Part shown: in pieces, positions 37,286 to 44,754 of the stretch
Layout of the letters: each line of letters begins with the position of its first letter
How positions within the stretch are numbered: position 1 is the stretch's first letter
Source of the DNA: an uncultured Pelagibacteraceae bacterium
GTDB lineage: Bacteria > Pseudomonadota > Alphaproteobacteria > Pelagibacterales > AG-422-B15
Direction of reading: 5' to 3'
DNA length: 64,000 bases
Assembly: GCA_902564295.1 (NCBI GenBank)
Contig: CACFAO010000003.1
Coordinates: 34,764-98,763 of the forward strand
Position numbers and translations under genes: made by a program
The notes under the pieces: generated by a model
What the model was told of the DNA's origin: nothing
The model's database searches: none
The model's input: only the letters and a program-made list of their open reading frames with translations

Positions 37286-38532
37286 AATTTAATTGTCATA
37301 CCATCATTAATAGAAAACCAGTAAGCTCTTATTGCTGGTAATAAACTGACTGCTATTGAGGCAATGATAAACACAGCAAAAACATACATATCTTTTATAG
37401 CTAACATTTCAATGTTTACTAAGATGCCATAATTGTAATCAATCCATGGTTGTAATAAATTTAACACACAAAATAATAAAACTACACTGAATGTAATACT
37501 TAGAATTGAAATAAATATTGCTTCAAGCATTAATAAACCAATCACCGTGAAAGGAGATGCACCCATAGCTCTCCAGATTGCCATTTCTCTTCTTCTCTCA
37601 CTTAAACTTGAAAACATAATCGCTGCCATCCCAACGAGTGTTGTGAATATTACAACCACCGATATCCCTAATAATAAGTTTTCAATCACTCCAACTACTC
37701 GCCATAACTCCTGCAGTGCAGCGCCAGGAAGAATTGCAGTCATCGCTTCTTCAGGATACTCATTGATCCAGCGCTGAAGTTGAAAGATAGTTAATTTTGA
37801 TTTAACACCTACTAGTGCAGCAGTGATATTTTTAGGAGTTAGATCCATTTCGCGTATCTCATCAATAGGTGTTAGTTGTCCTGGTATTTTAGCTCCAGTT
37901 GACCAATCAACATGAATTGCTTCAATAGCAGCCAGGCTGACGATTACAGTATTATCTACAGGTGTTCCTGTCTTTTTAAGTATCCCTGATACTCTAAAAG
38001 GTTGATCATCGTGATCTGAAAAAGACTGTAATCCATGGGAAACTACAAGTGAAGTACCGATTTTATATCCTAGTTTTTCAGCAACCCCAGCACCCAAAAC
38101 GACGTCGTATAGATCCTCAAATAAATAACCTTTATCAATACTTACAGACTGACTACCTCTATATTTATATCGAGAAAAAAATTCCTTGTTGGTACCCATT
38201 ACTCTAAATCCCTTATGGCTATCTCCCAACGAAATTGGAACTGTCCAATCAACTTCTTCTTTACTCACTAAGTCTAAATAACTCTCCCATGTTATATTAT
38301 TCGTAGCGTTTCCAATTCTAAAAACTGAATATAACAACAGTTGCACTGAACTCGCTCTTGCGCCAACAATTAAATCAGTCTGTGAGATTGTATCGGTAAA
38401 ACTTGTATATGCTGAAGTTCTTAACTTTTCTACACTCATATAAAGCATAAGGGATACTGAAATTGCAAGAATTGTCATACCCACAGTAACTAAGCGCGCA
38501 TAAAGAGAGCTGAACGAAAGTTTTAATAACAT
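37282..38532 (-). CDS. FtsX/MacB-type ABC permease of the zrg-like zinc system
   Basis: 416 aa inner-membrane protein. One N-terminal helix (about residues 15-35) is followed by a large periplasmic MacB-like domain (36-270). Three C-terminal helices (about 285-312, 330-360, 385-405) with an FtsX signature (RRREMAIWRAMGASPFTVIGL) follow. It overlaps the ATPase gene by 10 bases and DUF3299 by 4. FtsX-type transporters usually work mechanically from the membrane rather than as channels. Its presence in a Zur-box operon suggests zinc acquisition by transfer or release rather than direct import. That reading is inference. Confidence 0.82.
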   Translation of the reverse strand: MLLKLSFSSLYARLVTVGMTILAISVSLMLYMSVEKLRTSAYTSFTDTISQTDLIVGARASSVQLLLYSVFRIGNATNNITWESYLDLVSKEEVDWTVPISLGDSHKGFRVMGTNKEFFSRYKYRGSQSVSIDKGYLFEDLYDVVLGAGVAEKLGYKIGTSLVVSHGLQSFSDHDDQPFRVSGILKKTGTPVDNTVIVSLAAIEAIHVDWSTGAKIPGQLTPIDEIREMDLTPKNITAALVGVKSKLTIFQLQRWINEYPEEAMTAILPGAALQELWRVVGVIENLLLGISVVVIFTTLVGMAAIMFSSLSERRREMAIWRAMGASPFTVIGLLMLEAIFISILSITFSVVLLFCVLNLLQPWIDYNYGILVNIEMLAIKDMYVFAVFIIASIAVSLLPAIRAYWFSINDGMTIKL

Positions 38533-39221
38533 GACTTATCTTCCCTTATCAGTATTTCGTTTATGTCAATTAATCGATCAAATTGATTAGAGAGCGATTT
38601 ATCATGTGAAACCATCAATAACGTAGAGTTATTCTCTGAAATTTGTTCAAACATCAAATTTAAAAAAATCTTTTGCGCATCTGCATCAAGTGAGGAAGTT
38701 GGTTCGTCAGCAATGATCAGCGATGGGTTCCCAATTAGTGCCCGAGCCACCGCCACTCTTTGTTGCTGACCCATACTTAAACTACTTGCCCTAAATTGTG
38801 CAATATCATCTGGTAATCTCAATTGTTTAAAAAGTTCAATTACCTTTTCTTTTTTGTTGGAAACGTTGTTTGATCTTACTTTTGAAAAATATAAAGGTAG
38901 TAAAACATTATCAACAACATTCGCATAAGGTAGCAAGTTAAATTGTTGGAAAATAATTCCTATATTATCAGCACGATACTCATCCCTAGTTTTAGATGAA
39001 AGTTGGTTAATAGTGTTACCATTAATACTTATATTTCCAGATAATGGATTAAGAAAACCACACATTAGGGAAAGGAGAGTGGTTTTGCCTGAGCCGCTTT
39101 CTCCCAATAAGAGAACTTTTTCACCTTTTTTAATTTCTAGGTTTGGAACAAATATCTTGAAATTACTTTTTTTTGACCAATAAAATCTTACTGAATCAAT
39201 GTTAATTATACTTTCATCCAA
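38523..39221 (-). CDS. LolD/MacB-type ABC ATPase of the zrg-like zinc system
   Basis: 232 aa. Walker A is GESGSGKTTLLSL, the Q-loop IGIIFQQFNLLPYANV, the signature LSMGQQQRVAVARAL, Walker B LIIADEPTSSLD, and the switch histidine in MVSHDKSL. The A-D-N-I-G-I-I-F-Q-Q pattern and the Q-F-N-L-L-P segment are those of the LolD/MacB/FtsE class. It pairs with the FtsX-type permease encoded next. It starts directly after the DUF2796 gene. Confidence 0.88.
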   Translation of the reverse strand: MDESIINIDSVRFYWSKKSNFKIFVPNLEIKKGEKVLLLGESGSGKTTLLSLMCGFLNPLSGNISINGNTINQLSSKTRDEYRADNIGIIFQQFNLLPYANVVDNVLLPLYFSKVRSNNVSNKKEKVIELFKQLRLPDDIAQFRASSLSMGQQQRVAVARALIGNPSLIIADEPTSSLDADAQKIFLNLMFEQISENNSTLLMVSHDKSLSNQFDRLIDINEILIREDKSCY

Positions 39222-39908
39222 TTAGATTTTTCCTTTTAAGTCTATGAAAGGCTCATCTCCCTCCACTTCAAAACTTGTCGAACCAATCTCGGATACAAAT
39301 TGTACCTCAAGTTCTCCTGAGTTTGGAAAAGTAGTAAAATATGGAAAGCTAATTCTGTCAATTTCTTTTATATTTCCGCAATTAAATGAGTAGTGCGCAA
39401 CAAACTCGTTATGAGCTTCTTCATCATGCTCGTCATGATCGTCGTGCTCACCATGATCGTCATGATCATGTTCATCTTCGTGTTCATCATGATCATCGTG
39501 TTCATCATGATCATCGTGTTCATCATGATCATCGTGTTCATTATGATCATCATGTTCATCATGATCATCATGTTCATCTTTGTGATTTTCGCCTTGATTA
39601 ATACTTATGTCAGCTTCGACTAAATTACAATTTGAGGCACTAGGAATTGAAAAAATATTATTAAATTCGTCAAATTTTATGAGAGCGTCGTTAACCAAAG
39701 CTACATCAGCCTCACTTTTTGCTTTATACTCAAAACCAACTATATCCGCGCCTGGGATCATAAATTCTAGATCTATAGAATTTCCTTCTACAGCAATATT
39801 TAATTCACCAACTCCATGCTCGTGTTTATCAACCTGCCTTGTTTCTTCAGCCACTGAGACCGTTACTAGCGCTGATAAAAGTAATGAATAGTAAATATTT
39901 TTTCTCAT
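39222..39908 (-). CDS. zrgA: DUF2796 zinc-uptake protein (ZrgA-like) with long His/Asp-rich tract
   Basis: 228 aa periplasmic protein. Signal peptide at about residues 1-20 (ending VTVSVAEE). The DUF2796 N-terminal block is KHEHGVGELNIAVEGNSIDL, with the domain completed by IPGADIVGFEYKA. Residues about 105-170 are an almost pure His/Asp/Glu tract (repeats of HDDHDE), followed by HYSFNCGNIKEIDRISFPYF. In Vibrio, ZrgA is a zinc-binding component of a Zur-regulated uptake system. A Zur-like box lies 66-80 bases upstream. The gene symbol is given by analogy. Confidence 0.83.
   Translation of the reverse strand: MRKNIYYSLLLSALVTVSVAEETRQVDKHEHGVGELNIAVEGNSIDLEFMIPGADIVGFEYKAKSEADVALVNDALIKFDEFNNIFSIPSASNCNLVEADISINQGENHKDEHDDHDEHDDHNEHDDHDEHDDHDEHDDHDEHEDEHDHDDHGEHDDHDEHDEEAHNEFVAHYSFNCGNIKEIDRISFPYFTTFPNSGELEVQFVSEIGSTSFEVEGDEPFIDLKGKI
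39481..39570. repeat. 18-bp tandem repeats encoding the His/Asp tract
   Basis: Five tandem copies of an 18-bp unit (TGTTCATCATGATCATCG) with a few substitutions in the last two, inside the DUF2796 gene. Each copy encodes six residues of the HDDHDE type. Degenerate copies extend on both sides. Copy number may vary between strains by slippage. Confidence 0.9.
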
Positions 39909-39973
39909 TTATACTCCTTAGTATGATTAATTAAAAAAATTTTAGTTAAAAAATTTTTACGTGTCTAGATAAA

Positions 39974-39988
39974 TGTTATTTTATAACA
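39974..39988. promoter_or_regulatory. Putative Zur box upstream of the zrgA-like operon
   Basis: TGTTATTTTATAACA, differing from the other two boxes at one central position. Lies between the zur stop (40020) and the DUF2796 start (39908), so it can control the zrg-like operon. Confidence 0.7.
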
Positions 39989-40019
39989 CCTTTTAAATTT
40001 ACAATTTACTTTGATAACC

Positions 40020-40415
40020 TCATGCCTTGCAAGATTTGCAAGTTCCAAATAATTCCAAATTGAATCCACTAAATTGAGTCCCATTCATATCCTTAAAATC
40101 TGATAAAAATTTTGCAAGATCTGCATTACTAACTTCTGTTGTTTGATCACAACTTTTACAGATTGAAAATATTGTACCATTTGGTTCAATACATTTTGAA
40201 TTACATGCCACAAATGAATTGAGGCTTTCAATTTTATGAACTTCACCAACTTCAATTAATTTTTCTAGAGCTCTATAAACTTGAGGAGGAGCTTTCAATC
40301 CTTTTTTACTAACATTCGACAAAATAGAATATGCCTTTACTGGTTTATTGCTTTTTTGAATGAAATCTAGGACAATTTTTTGATTTTTAGTTAATTCATT
40401 TTTCTTATTTTTCAT
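40020..40415 (-). CDS. zur: Fur-family zinc uptake regulator Zur
   Basis: 131 aa. The N-terminal winged helix (LTKNQKIVLDFIQKSNKPVKAYSILSNV region, then APPQVYRALEKLIEVGEVHKIE) is the Fur-family DNA-binding domain with the PPTVYRAL-type recognition block. The dimerisation domain has two C-x-x-C pairs (CKSC in residues about 87-90 and at the extreme C-terminus) for structural zinc, plus CNSKC. The lack of Fur-type iron-site histidines and the adjacency to znuBC support Zur. It overlaps the znuB stop by 11 bases, so it is the third gene of the znuC-znuB-zur operon and autoregulated through the box at 41981. Confidence 0.88.
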   Translation of the reverse strand: MKNKKNELTKNQKIVLDFIQKSNKPVKAYSILSNVSKKGLKAPPQVYRALEKLIEVGEVHKIESLNSFVACNSKCIEPNGTIFSICKSCDQTTEVSNADLAKFLSDFKDMNGTQFSGFNLELFGTCKSCKA

Positions 40416-41205
40416 AATTCTTTTTACCGATTCTTATTAATGATAAGATAAACAAAATTAGAGCAACAACAACAATTGATGGCCCTGAAGCAGTATTTAT
40501 TTCAAATGATGCATATAATCCAATAAATACAGAGAGCAATCCCCCAATTATTGATAGAACAACCATCTGCTTTGGATTGTTCGATAAATTACGAGCCATT
40601 GCAGTTGGTATGATCAATAGGCCAGTGATAAGCAACACGCCAATCATCTTGATTGATATAGCGATTAAAGCAGCTAATAAAATTGTAAATATAGCATTTA
40701 CTCTTTCAGGATTCATGCCTTCTGCTTCAGCTAGTTCATAATTGACTGTTGATGCAAATAAAGGTTTCCAAATGTAAAATAAGACAGCAAGTATCAGTCC
40801 TCCACCAATCCAAATAAAGAGTAAGTCATTAGTGTTTACTGAGAGAATATCCCCAAATAATACACCTAAAACATCGAATCTAATAAAAGACAAAAAACCC
40901 AGTATCACTAATCCGATTGCTAATGAGGAATGTGAAATTAAGCCAAGCAGAGAGTCTCCAGCCAAATTCGTTGACTTTTCTAATCTAAGTAAAATAAGTG
41001 CAACCAGAGAAGAAACAACAAAAATTGTTAATGAGACGTTTATATTTAAAGATATTGATAGTAAGACGCCTAGTAATGCAGAATGAGCAAGTGTGTCACC
41101 AAAAAAAGATAAACGTCTCCAGACCACAAAGCAACCAAGTGGTCCTGTAACGAGCGCTATACCAATACCAGCTATTATAGCTCTAACTAGAAAATCATCT
41201 AACAT
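40405..41205 (-). CDS. znuB: High-affinity zinc ABC transporter permease ZnuB
   Basis: 266 aa with seven to eight hydrophobic segments, typical of the ABC-3 (manganese/zinc) permease family. The N-terminal GIALVTGPLGCFVVWRRLSFFGD with its following LAHSALLGVLL block is a ZnuB signature, and AEAEGMNPERVNAIF is the cytoplasmic coupling loop. It follows znuC by 2 bases. It imports Zn2+ delivered by ZnuA in the periplasm. Confidence 0.92.
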   Translation of the reverse strand: MLDDFLVRAIIAGIGIALVTGPLGCFVVWRRLSFFGDTLAHSALLGVLLSISLNINVSLTIFVVSSLVALILLRLEKSTNLAGDSLLGLISHSSLAIGLVILGFLSFIRFDVLGVLFGDILSVNTNDLLFIWIGGGLILAVLFYIWKPLFASTVNYELAEAEGMNPERVNAIFTILLAALIAISIKMIGVLLITGLLIIPTAMARNLSNNPKQMVVLSIIGGLLSVFIGLYASFEINTASGPSIVVVALILFILSLIRIGKKNYEK

Positions 41206-41207
41206 AT

Positions 41208-41957
41208 CTATTTTATTTCCTTTATAATGTTGCCATCTGAGGAATGCACATGATCATGATTATGTTCATATATTGATAATAGTTCAGCTGATTTCTCACC
41301 AAACAGTTCTTTGTAATGCTTACTTTGTGCAACATCTTTAGGTGCTCCACAACAACAAACATGTCCATTCAGACAAACCACATAATCTGTAGCAGACATT
41401 ACTACATGCAAATCATGAGAAATTAAAAGAATTCCACAATTTAACTTCTCCGAAATTTCTTTTATTAGAGAATATAGAGCAACTTCTCCTGTAAAATCTA
41501 CTCCCTGTACAGGCTCGTCTAAGACCAAAAGGTCAGGCTTTTTTGCTATAGCGCGTGCTAATAAAACTCGTTGAAATTCTCCACCAGATAAATCCCTAAG
41601 ATTGCTTCTCTTCAAATGCTTTACACCAGTTAAATCTAGAGCTTCTGAAATATCATCTTGTTTAAGATTTTGCGTTAATACCATGAAGTCAATAACTCTC
41701 ACTGGTAAAGTCCAATCAATTGATACTTTTTGAGGTACGTATGAAATATTTTGTGTATTTCGTTCAACGTTTCCACTTATGCTTTTGTAAAGTCCCAAAG
41801 CTATCTTTGCAGTTGTCGTCTTACCCGAGCCATTCGGGCCAATCAATGTTACAATTTTTCCTCTATTGATTTCTAAATCAACATCTCGAACAAGCCATTT
41901 TTTATCTTTATAAATTCCTGCCTTAGATAATCTTACTAAAGTATCACTTGTATTCAT
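41208..41957 (-). CDS. znuC: Zinc ABC transporter ATPase ZnuC
   Basis: 249 aa. Walker A is GPNGSGKTTTAK, signature LSGGEFQRVLLARAI, Walker B LLVLDEPVQGVD and switch histidine LISHDLHVVM. A conserved GHVCCCGAPKDVAQSKHYKELFG block of ZnuC-type ATPases is followed by a His-containing C-terminus (YEHNHDHVHSSDG), common in zinc ATPases. It is the first gene of the leftward znuC-znuB-zur operon, divergent from znuA across a 71-bp region holding a Zur-like box. Confidence 0.93.
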   Translation of the reverse strand: MNTSDTLVRLSKAGIYKDKKWLVRDVDLEINRGKIVTLIGPNGSGKTTTAKIALGLYKSISGNVERNTQNISYVPQKVSIDWTLPVRVIDFMVLTQNLKQDDISEALDLTGVKHLKRSNLRDLSGGEFQRVLLARAIAKKPDLLVLDEPVQGVDFTGEVALYSLIKEISEKLNCGILLISHDLHVVMSATDYVVCLNGHVCCCGAPKDVAQSKHYKELFGEKSAELLSIYEHNHDHVHSSDGNIIKEIK

Positions 41958-41980
41958 AAAAAAAGCTTGATTAAATATTT

Positions 41981-41995
41981 CGTTATATTATAACA
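41981..41995. promoter_or_regulatory. Putative Zur box in the znuC-znuA divergent region
   Basis: CGTTATATTATAACA, 14 of 15 identical to the perfect palindrome at 36366-36380, centred between the divergent znuCB-zur and znuA units. It lies 24 bases before the znuC start and 33 bases before the znuA start. This is the standard location for Zur control of znu genes. Confidence 0.82.
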
Positions 41996-42028
41996 CTACC
42001 TTCAACTGACAATGAAAGCAATTAATCT

Positions 42029-43459
42029 ATGAAATTACAACTTAAATTTGGACTTATATTATCAACCATATCTATTTTGTCTTACGTATCGTTTGCAAAC
42101 GCTGAAACAAAAGTAATTGCCTCAATTAAACCATTGCATTCATTGGTTAGTTACGTAATGGATGGCGTTGGCAAGCCAGGAATCCTTGTAGATGGAAGTT
42201 CCTCTCCGCATACTTTCCAACTTAAACCCTCTCACGCTGAAATGTTACAAGAAGCTGATATTGTTTTTTGGATAGGCGAGGACTTAGAGTCATTTTTAGA
42301 GTCTCCTCTAGAATCAATAGCTACAAATTCAAAGCACATAGCATTGATGGAGTCGGATGAAATCGAACTATTAAAATTTAGAGAAAAAAATATCTTTGAA
42401 GACCATGACGATCATGCAGACGAACATGGTGACGATCATGATGAACATGACGATCATGCAGACGAACATGGTGACGATCATGATGAACATGACGATCATG
42501 CAGATGATCACGGAGATCATGGCGATCATGGATTTGAATGGGCAGGAGTTTTCGACTTAACTGTAGGAACTTATAATTGGTCATTTGCAAAAGTAGGCGG
42601 TGAATATGCTGACCCTGCGATGAAAATGGTAATCCTTATGTCCGATGAGATTGAGTCCTCTGAAGAGAGAGCTGAAGAATTATTAGAATCAAGCAGTTCA
42701 ACAGATAGAAATCATAGTAGTACACTTTCTGCCGATGACTCAGCTTTCATGTTAAATTTTGACGAAAGTAGGGATACTACAGTTTTTAGTGTTGAGATTA
42801 AAGAAGCTGGAAAATATGCATTCTTCACAGAGCATATGCCATTTGAGTTTGAAGCTGATGAACACTTTTTCAAAGATTTATCTGGTAACGATGTCGAACC
42901 CATTGCTCAAGAGCCAGACTCTGGACATCATGATCATCATCACGGACATGCGCATGGAGAATTTGATATTCACTTTTGGCTTGATCCTGAAATTGCAAAA
43001 ACAATTGTAATGATTGTATCTAGTGAACTTTCAGAGCTTGATCCCTCAAATGCGTCAATTTACAATTCAAACGCGTCAAAAGCTTTATCTGAGATTGATC
43101 AATTAATATCGGCTACAAAGGGTAAAATTAATAGTAATGCTAAATACGTAGTATTTCATGATGCTTATCAATACTTCGAAAAAAGATTTGGTATAGAAGT
43201 TGTTGGAGCTTTAACTGTTAATCCTGAAGTTTTACCAGGTGCAAAACAATTATCTGAAATAAGAGAGGCTATTGAACATGAAAATGTTAATTGTCTATTT
43301 TCTGAACCACAATTTAACCCAACTATTGCAGAGACAATTGCAGCTGATACAGGTGTAAAAGCTGCGATTATCGATCCACTAGGGGCAGAATTAGAATTAG
43401 GAAAAGATTTATATTTTGAACTTATAAATGATCTCTCTTCTTCATTTGAAAATTGCTAA
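42029..43459 (+). CDS. znuA: Periplasmic zinc-binding protein ZnuA with inserted His-rich loops and extra domain
   Basis: 476 aa, about 150-170 longer than usual ZnuA. Signal peptide at residues 1-25 (ending SFANAE). The zinc-ligand blocks of the A-1 family are present: SIKPLHSLVSYVM, SPHTFQLKPSHAEML, IHFWLDPEIAK, and a late D in IIDPLGAELE. Between the first and second lobe helices lies a His/Asp loop (about residues 128-168). Next is an extra 120-residue beta-rich domain (EWAGVFDLTVGTYNWSFAKV ... GKYAFFTEHMPFEF), then a second His loop (HHDHHHGHAHG). The inserted domain may capture or buffer zinc. It is followed by the DUF1826 gene after 18 bases. Confidence 0.88.
   Translation: MKLQLKFGLILSTISILSYVSFANAETKVIASIKPLHSLVSYVMDGVGKPGILVDGSSSPHTFQLKPSHAEMLQEADIVFWIGEDLESFLESPLESIATNSKHIALMESDEIELLKFREKNIFEDHDDHADEHGDDHDEHDDHADEHGDDHDEHDDHADDHGDHGDHGFEWAGVFDLTVGTYNWSFAKVGGEYADPAMKMVILMSDEIESSEERAEELLESSSSTDRNHSSTLSADDSAFMLNFDESRDTTVFSVEIKEAGKYAFFTEHMPFEFEADEHFFKDLSGNDVEPIAQEPDSGHHDHHHGHAHGEFDIHFWLDPEIAKTIVMIVSSELSELDPSNASIYNSNASKALSEIDQLISATKGKINSNAKYVVFHDAYQYFEKRFGIEVVGALTVNPEVLPGAKQLSEIREAIEHENVNCLFSEPQFNPTIAETIAADTGVKAAIIDPLGAELELGKDLYFELINDLSSSFENC
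42404..42505. repeat. 42-bp tandem repeat in znuA His-rich loop
   Basis: Two full copies (42404-42445, 42446-42487) and a partial third of a 42-bp unit encode HDDHADEHGDDHDE. They are virtually identical, suggesting recent duplication. Located in the first metal-binding loop. Confidence 0.85.
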
Positions 43460-43477
43460 CTTTACAAAATATTTTTC

Positions 43478-44125
43478 ATGAGCTTATTTAAAGCTGACAA
43501 TCTGGAATCTTTAAAAGAATTCAAGGATACTGGCTATAAATTAGGTATACTGGAGCGTGAACAACCTGAGGGCGCAGGTTCTTTCTTTCAAAAATTAATG
43601 AAAAATGACTTTGAAATTGAGGGCACTCTTAGTTCAATTAATTTGAAAGATGATTTAGAAAATTTGGTCCAGGAAATAATTCCTAACCAGTTAAGTTCAA
43701 CTGAGTTTTATAATAATTGGCTTGCAGATATGGAAACTGTTTGTAGGACATTCTTGCTGATTGAAAAAACTGATACACTTTGCTTTTGGCTTGGGACAAA
43801 ACGAGAGTGCAGACGTTACCATGTTGATAACGTACCAAGACGTCTTTTGGTCACTTATGCTGGACAAGGCACAGAATGGATACAAAACCAGTATGCTGAC
43901 CGTCTAGCCTATGAGGCAGGTGAACCAAATGAAAAGATCGTTAGAGATAAAAGTAAATTACATTTCATTGATAAATGGAACATTGCAATATTTACTGGTG
44001 GTAGCAATGGTATTCTTCATCGCACACCTGACTCTGCTCTAAATGGTCCTTCAATATTAATGAAACTTGATCATCCGGAGTATTTAAATTCTGTATATTC
44101 TTCAGAAGTTCTTAAATTAAATTAG
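43478..44125 (+). CDS. DUF1826 protein (zinc-regulon associated)
   Basis: 215 aa cytoplasmic protein. The central block KRECRRYHVDNVPRRLLVTYAGQGTEW is the DUF1826 signature I recall, with a Cys and His in a possible metal or iron site. Later HFIDKWNIAIFTG and GILHRTPDS resemble the H...H layout of a cupin-like fold. DUF1826 genes are frequently found beside COG0523 GTPases and Zur-regulated genes in proteobacteria. Here it follows znuA in the same direction. Molecular function unknown. Confidence 0.78.
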   Translation: MSLFKADNLESLKEFKDTGYKLGILEREQPEGAGSFFQKLMKNDFEIEGTLSSINLKDDLENLVQEIIPNQLSSTEFYNNWLADMETVCRTFLLIEKTDTLCFWLGTKRECRRYHVDNVPRRLLVTYAGQGTEWIQNQYADRLAYEAGEPNEKIVRDKSKLHFIDKWNIAIFTGGSNGILHRTPDSALNGPSILMKLDHPEYLNSVYSSEVLKLN

Positions 44126-44126
44126 A

Positions 44127-44750
44127 TTAAATTAAATCAAACTTTTTTTTCTCAAAATCATACGTCTCTATAGATCCAGATCCAATATCATTCCAAACCC
44201 CATAAAGCATAATTTCACCTGACTTTACTTCAGTATTTATAAAGGGATATTTACTTAAATTCTCTAATGATACGATAATGCTTTCTTTCTCCATGTACTT
44301 AACTTTCTCATCGTTTCCTTCGCCTGAAATTTTATCGTACACTGGTTTTAGTAACTTAAGCCAATTAGAAATTGATGAGTTATCATCAAAATTATTTTCA
44401 TGACACATATGATACCCATTCTTTATACCTCCACATCCTGAGTGCCCAATTATAATAATATTTTTAATATTTAATGCCGTTACACCAAATTCGATAGCTG
44501 CAATTGTTCCGCTATGTTCCGTTAATTGACTATAGGGTGGTACTATATTAGCAATATTTCTATGAACTAGCATTTCACCAGCTTTTGATTTGAATATAGC
44601 ATTCGGATCAACCCTTGAATCTACGCACGATATGATCATGTATTTAGGTGACTGACCTTCTTTTGCAAGTCTTTCAAAGTGATCTTTTTCTTGCGCGAAA
44701 GAGCTTTCTTTCCAGTCTCTGTATTTATTGATGAGATCTTTTGGTAACAT
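44127..44750 (-). CDS. Beta-class carbonic anhydrase
   Basis: 207 aa zinc enzyme interconverting CO2 and bicarbonate. Ligand motifs are intact: C42-x-D44-S-R46 in ISCVDSRVDPN and H-x-x-C in IIGHSGCGGIKNG. The Asp-Arg dyad is preserved. No signal peptide, so cytoplasmic. It ends one base after the convergent DUF1826 gene. A zinc enzyme next to the zinc regulon may be coincidence. Bicarbonate supply for biosynthesis is the usual role. Confidence 0.9.
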   Translation of the reverse strand: MLPKDLINKYRDWKESSFAQEKDHFERLAKEGQSPKYMIISCVDSRVDPNAIFKSKAGEMLVHRNIANIVPPYSQLTEHSGTIAAIEFGVTALNIKNIIIIGHSGCGGIKNGYHMCHENNFDDNSSISNWLKLLKPVYDKISGEGNDEKVKYMEKESIIVSLENLSKYPFINTEVKSGEIMLYGVWNDIGSGSIETYDFEKKKFDLI

Positions 44751-44754
44751 TCAC

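Noticed and set aside
39386..39623. Overlapping His- or Ile/Met-rich ORFs around the DUF2796 repeat
   Set aside because: They are other-frame readings of the 18-bp tandem repeat.
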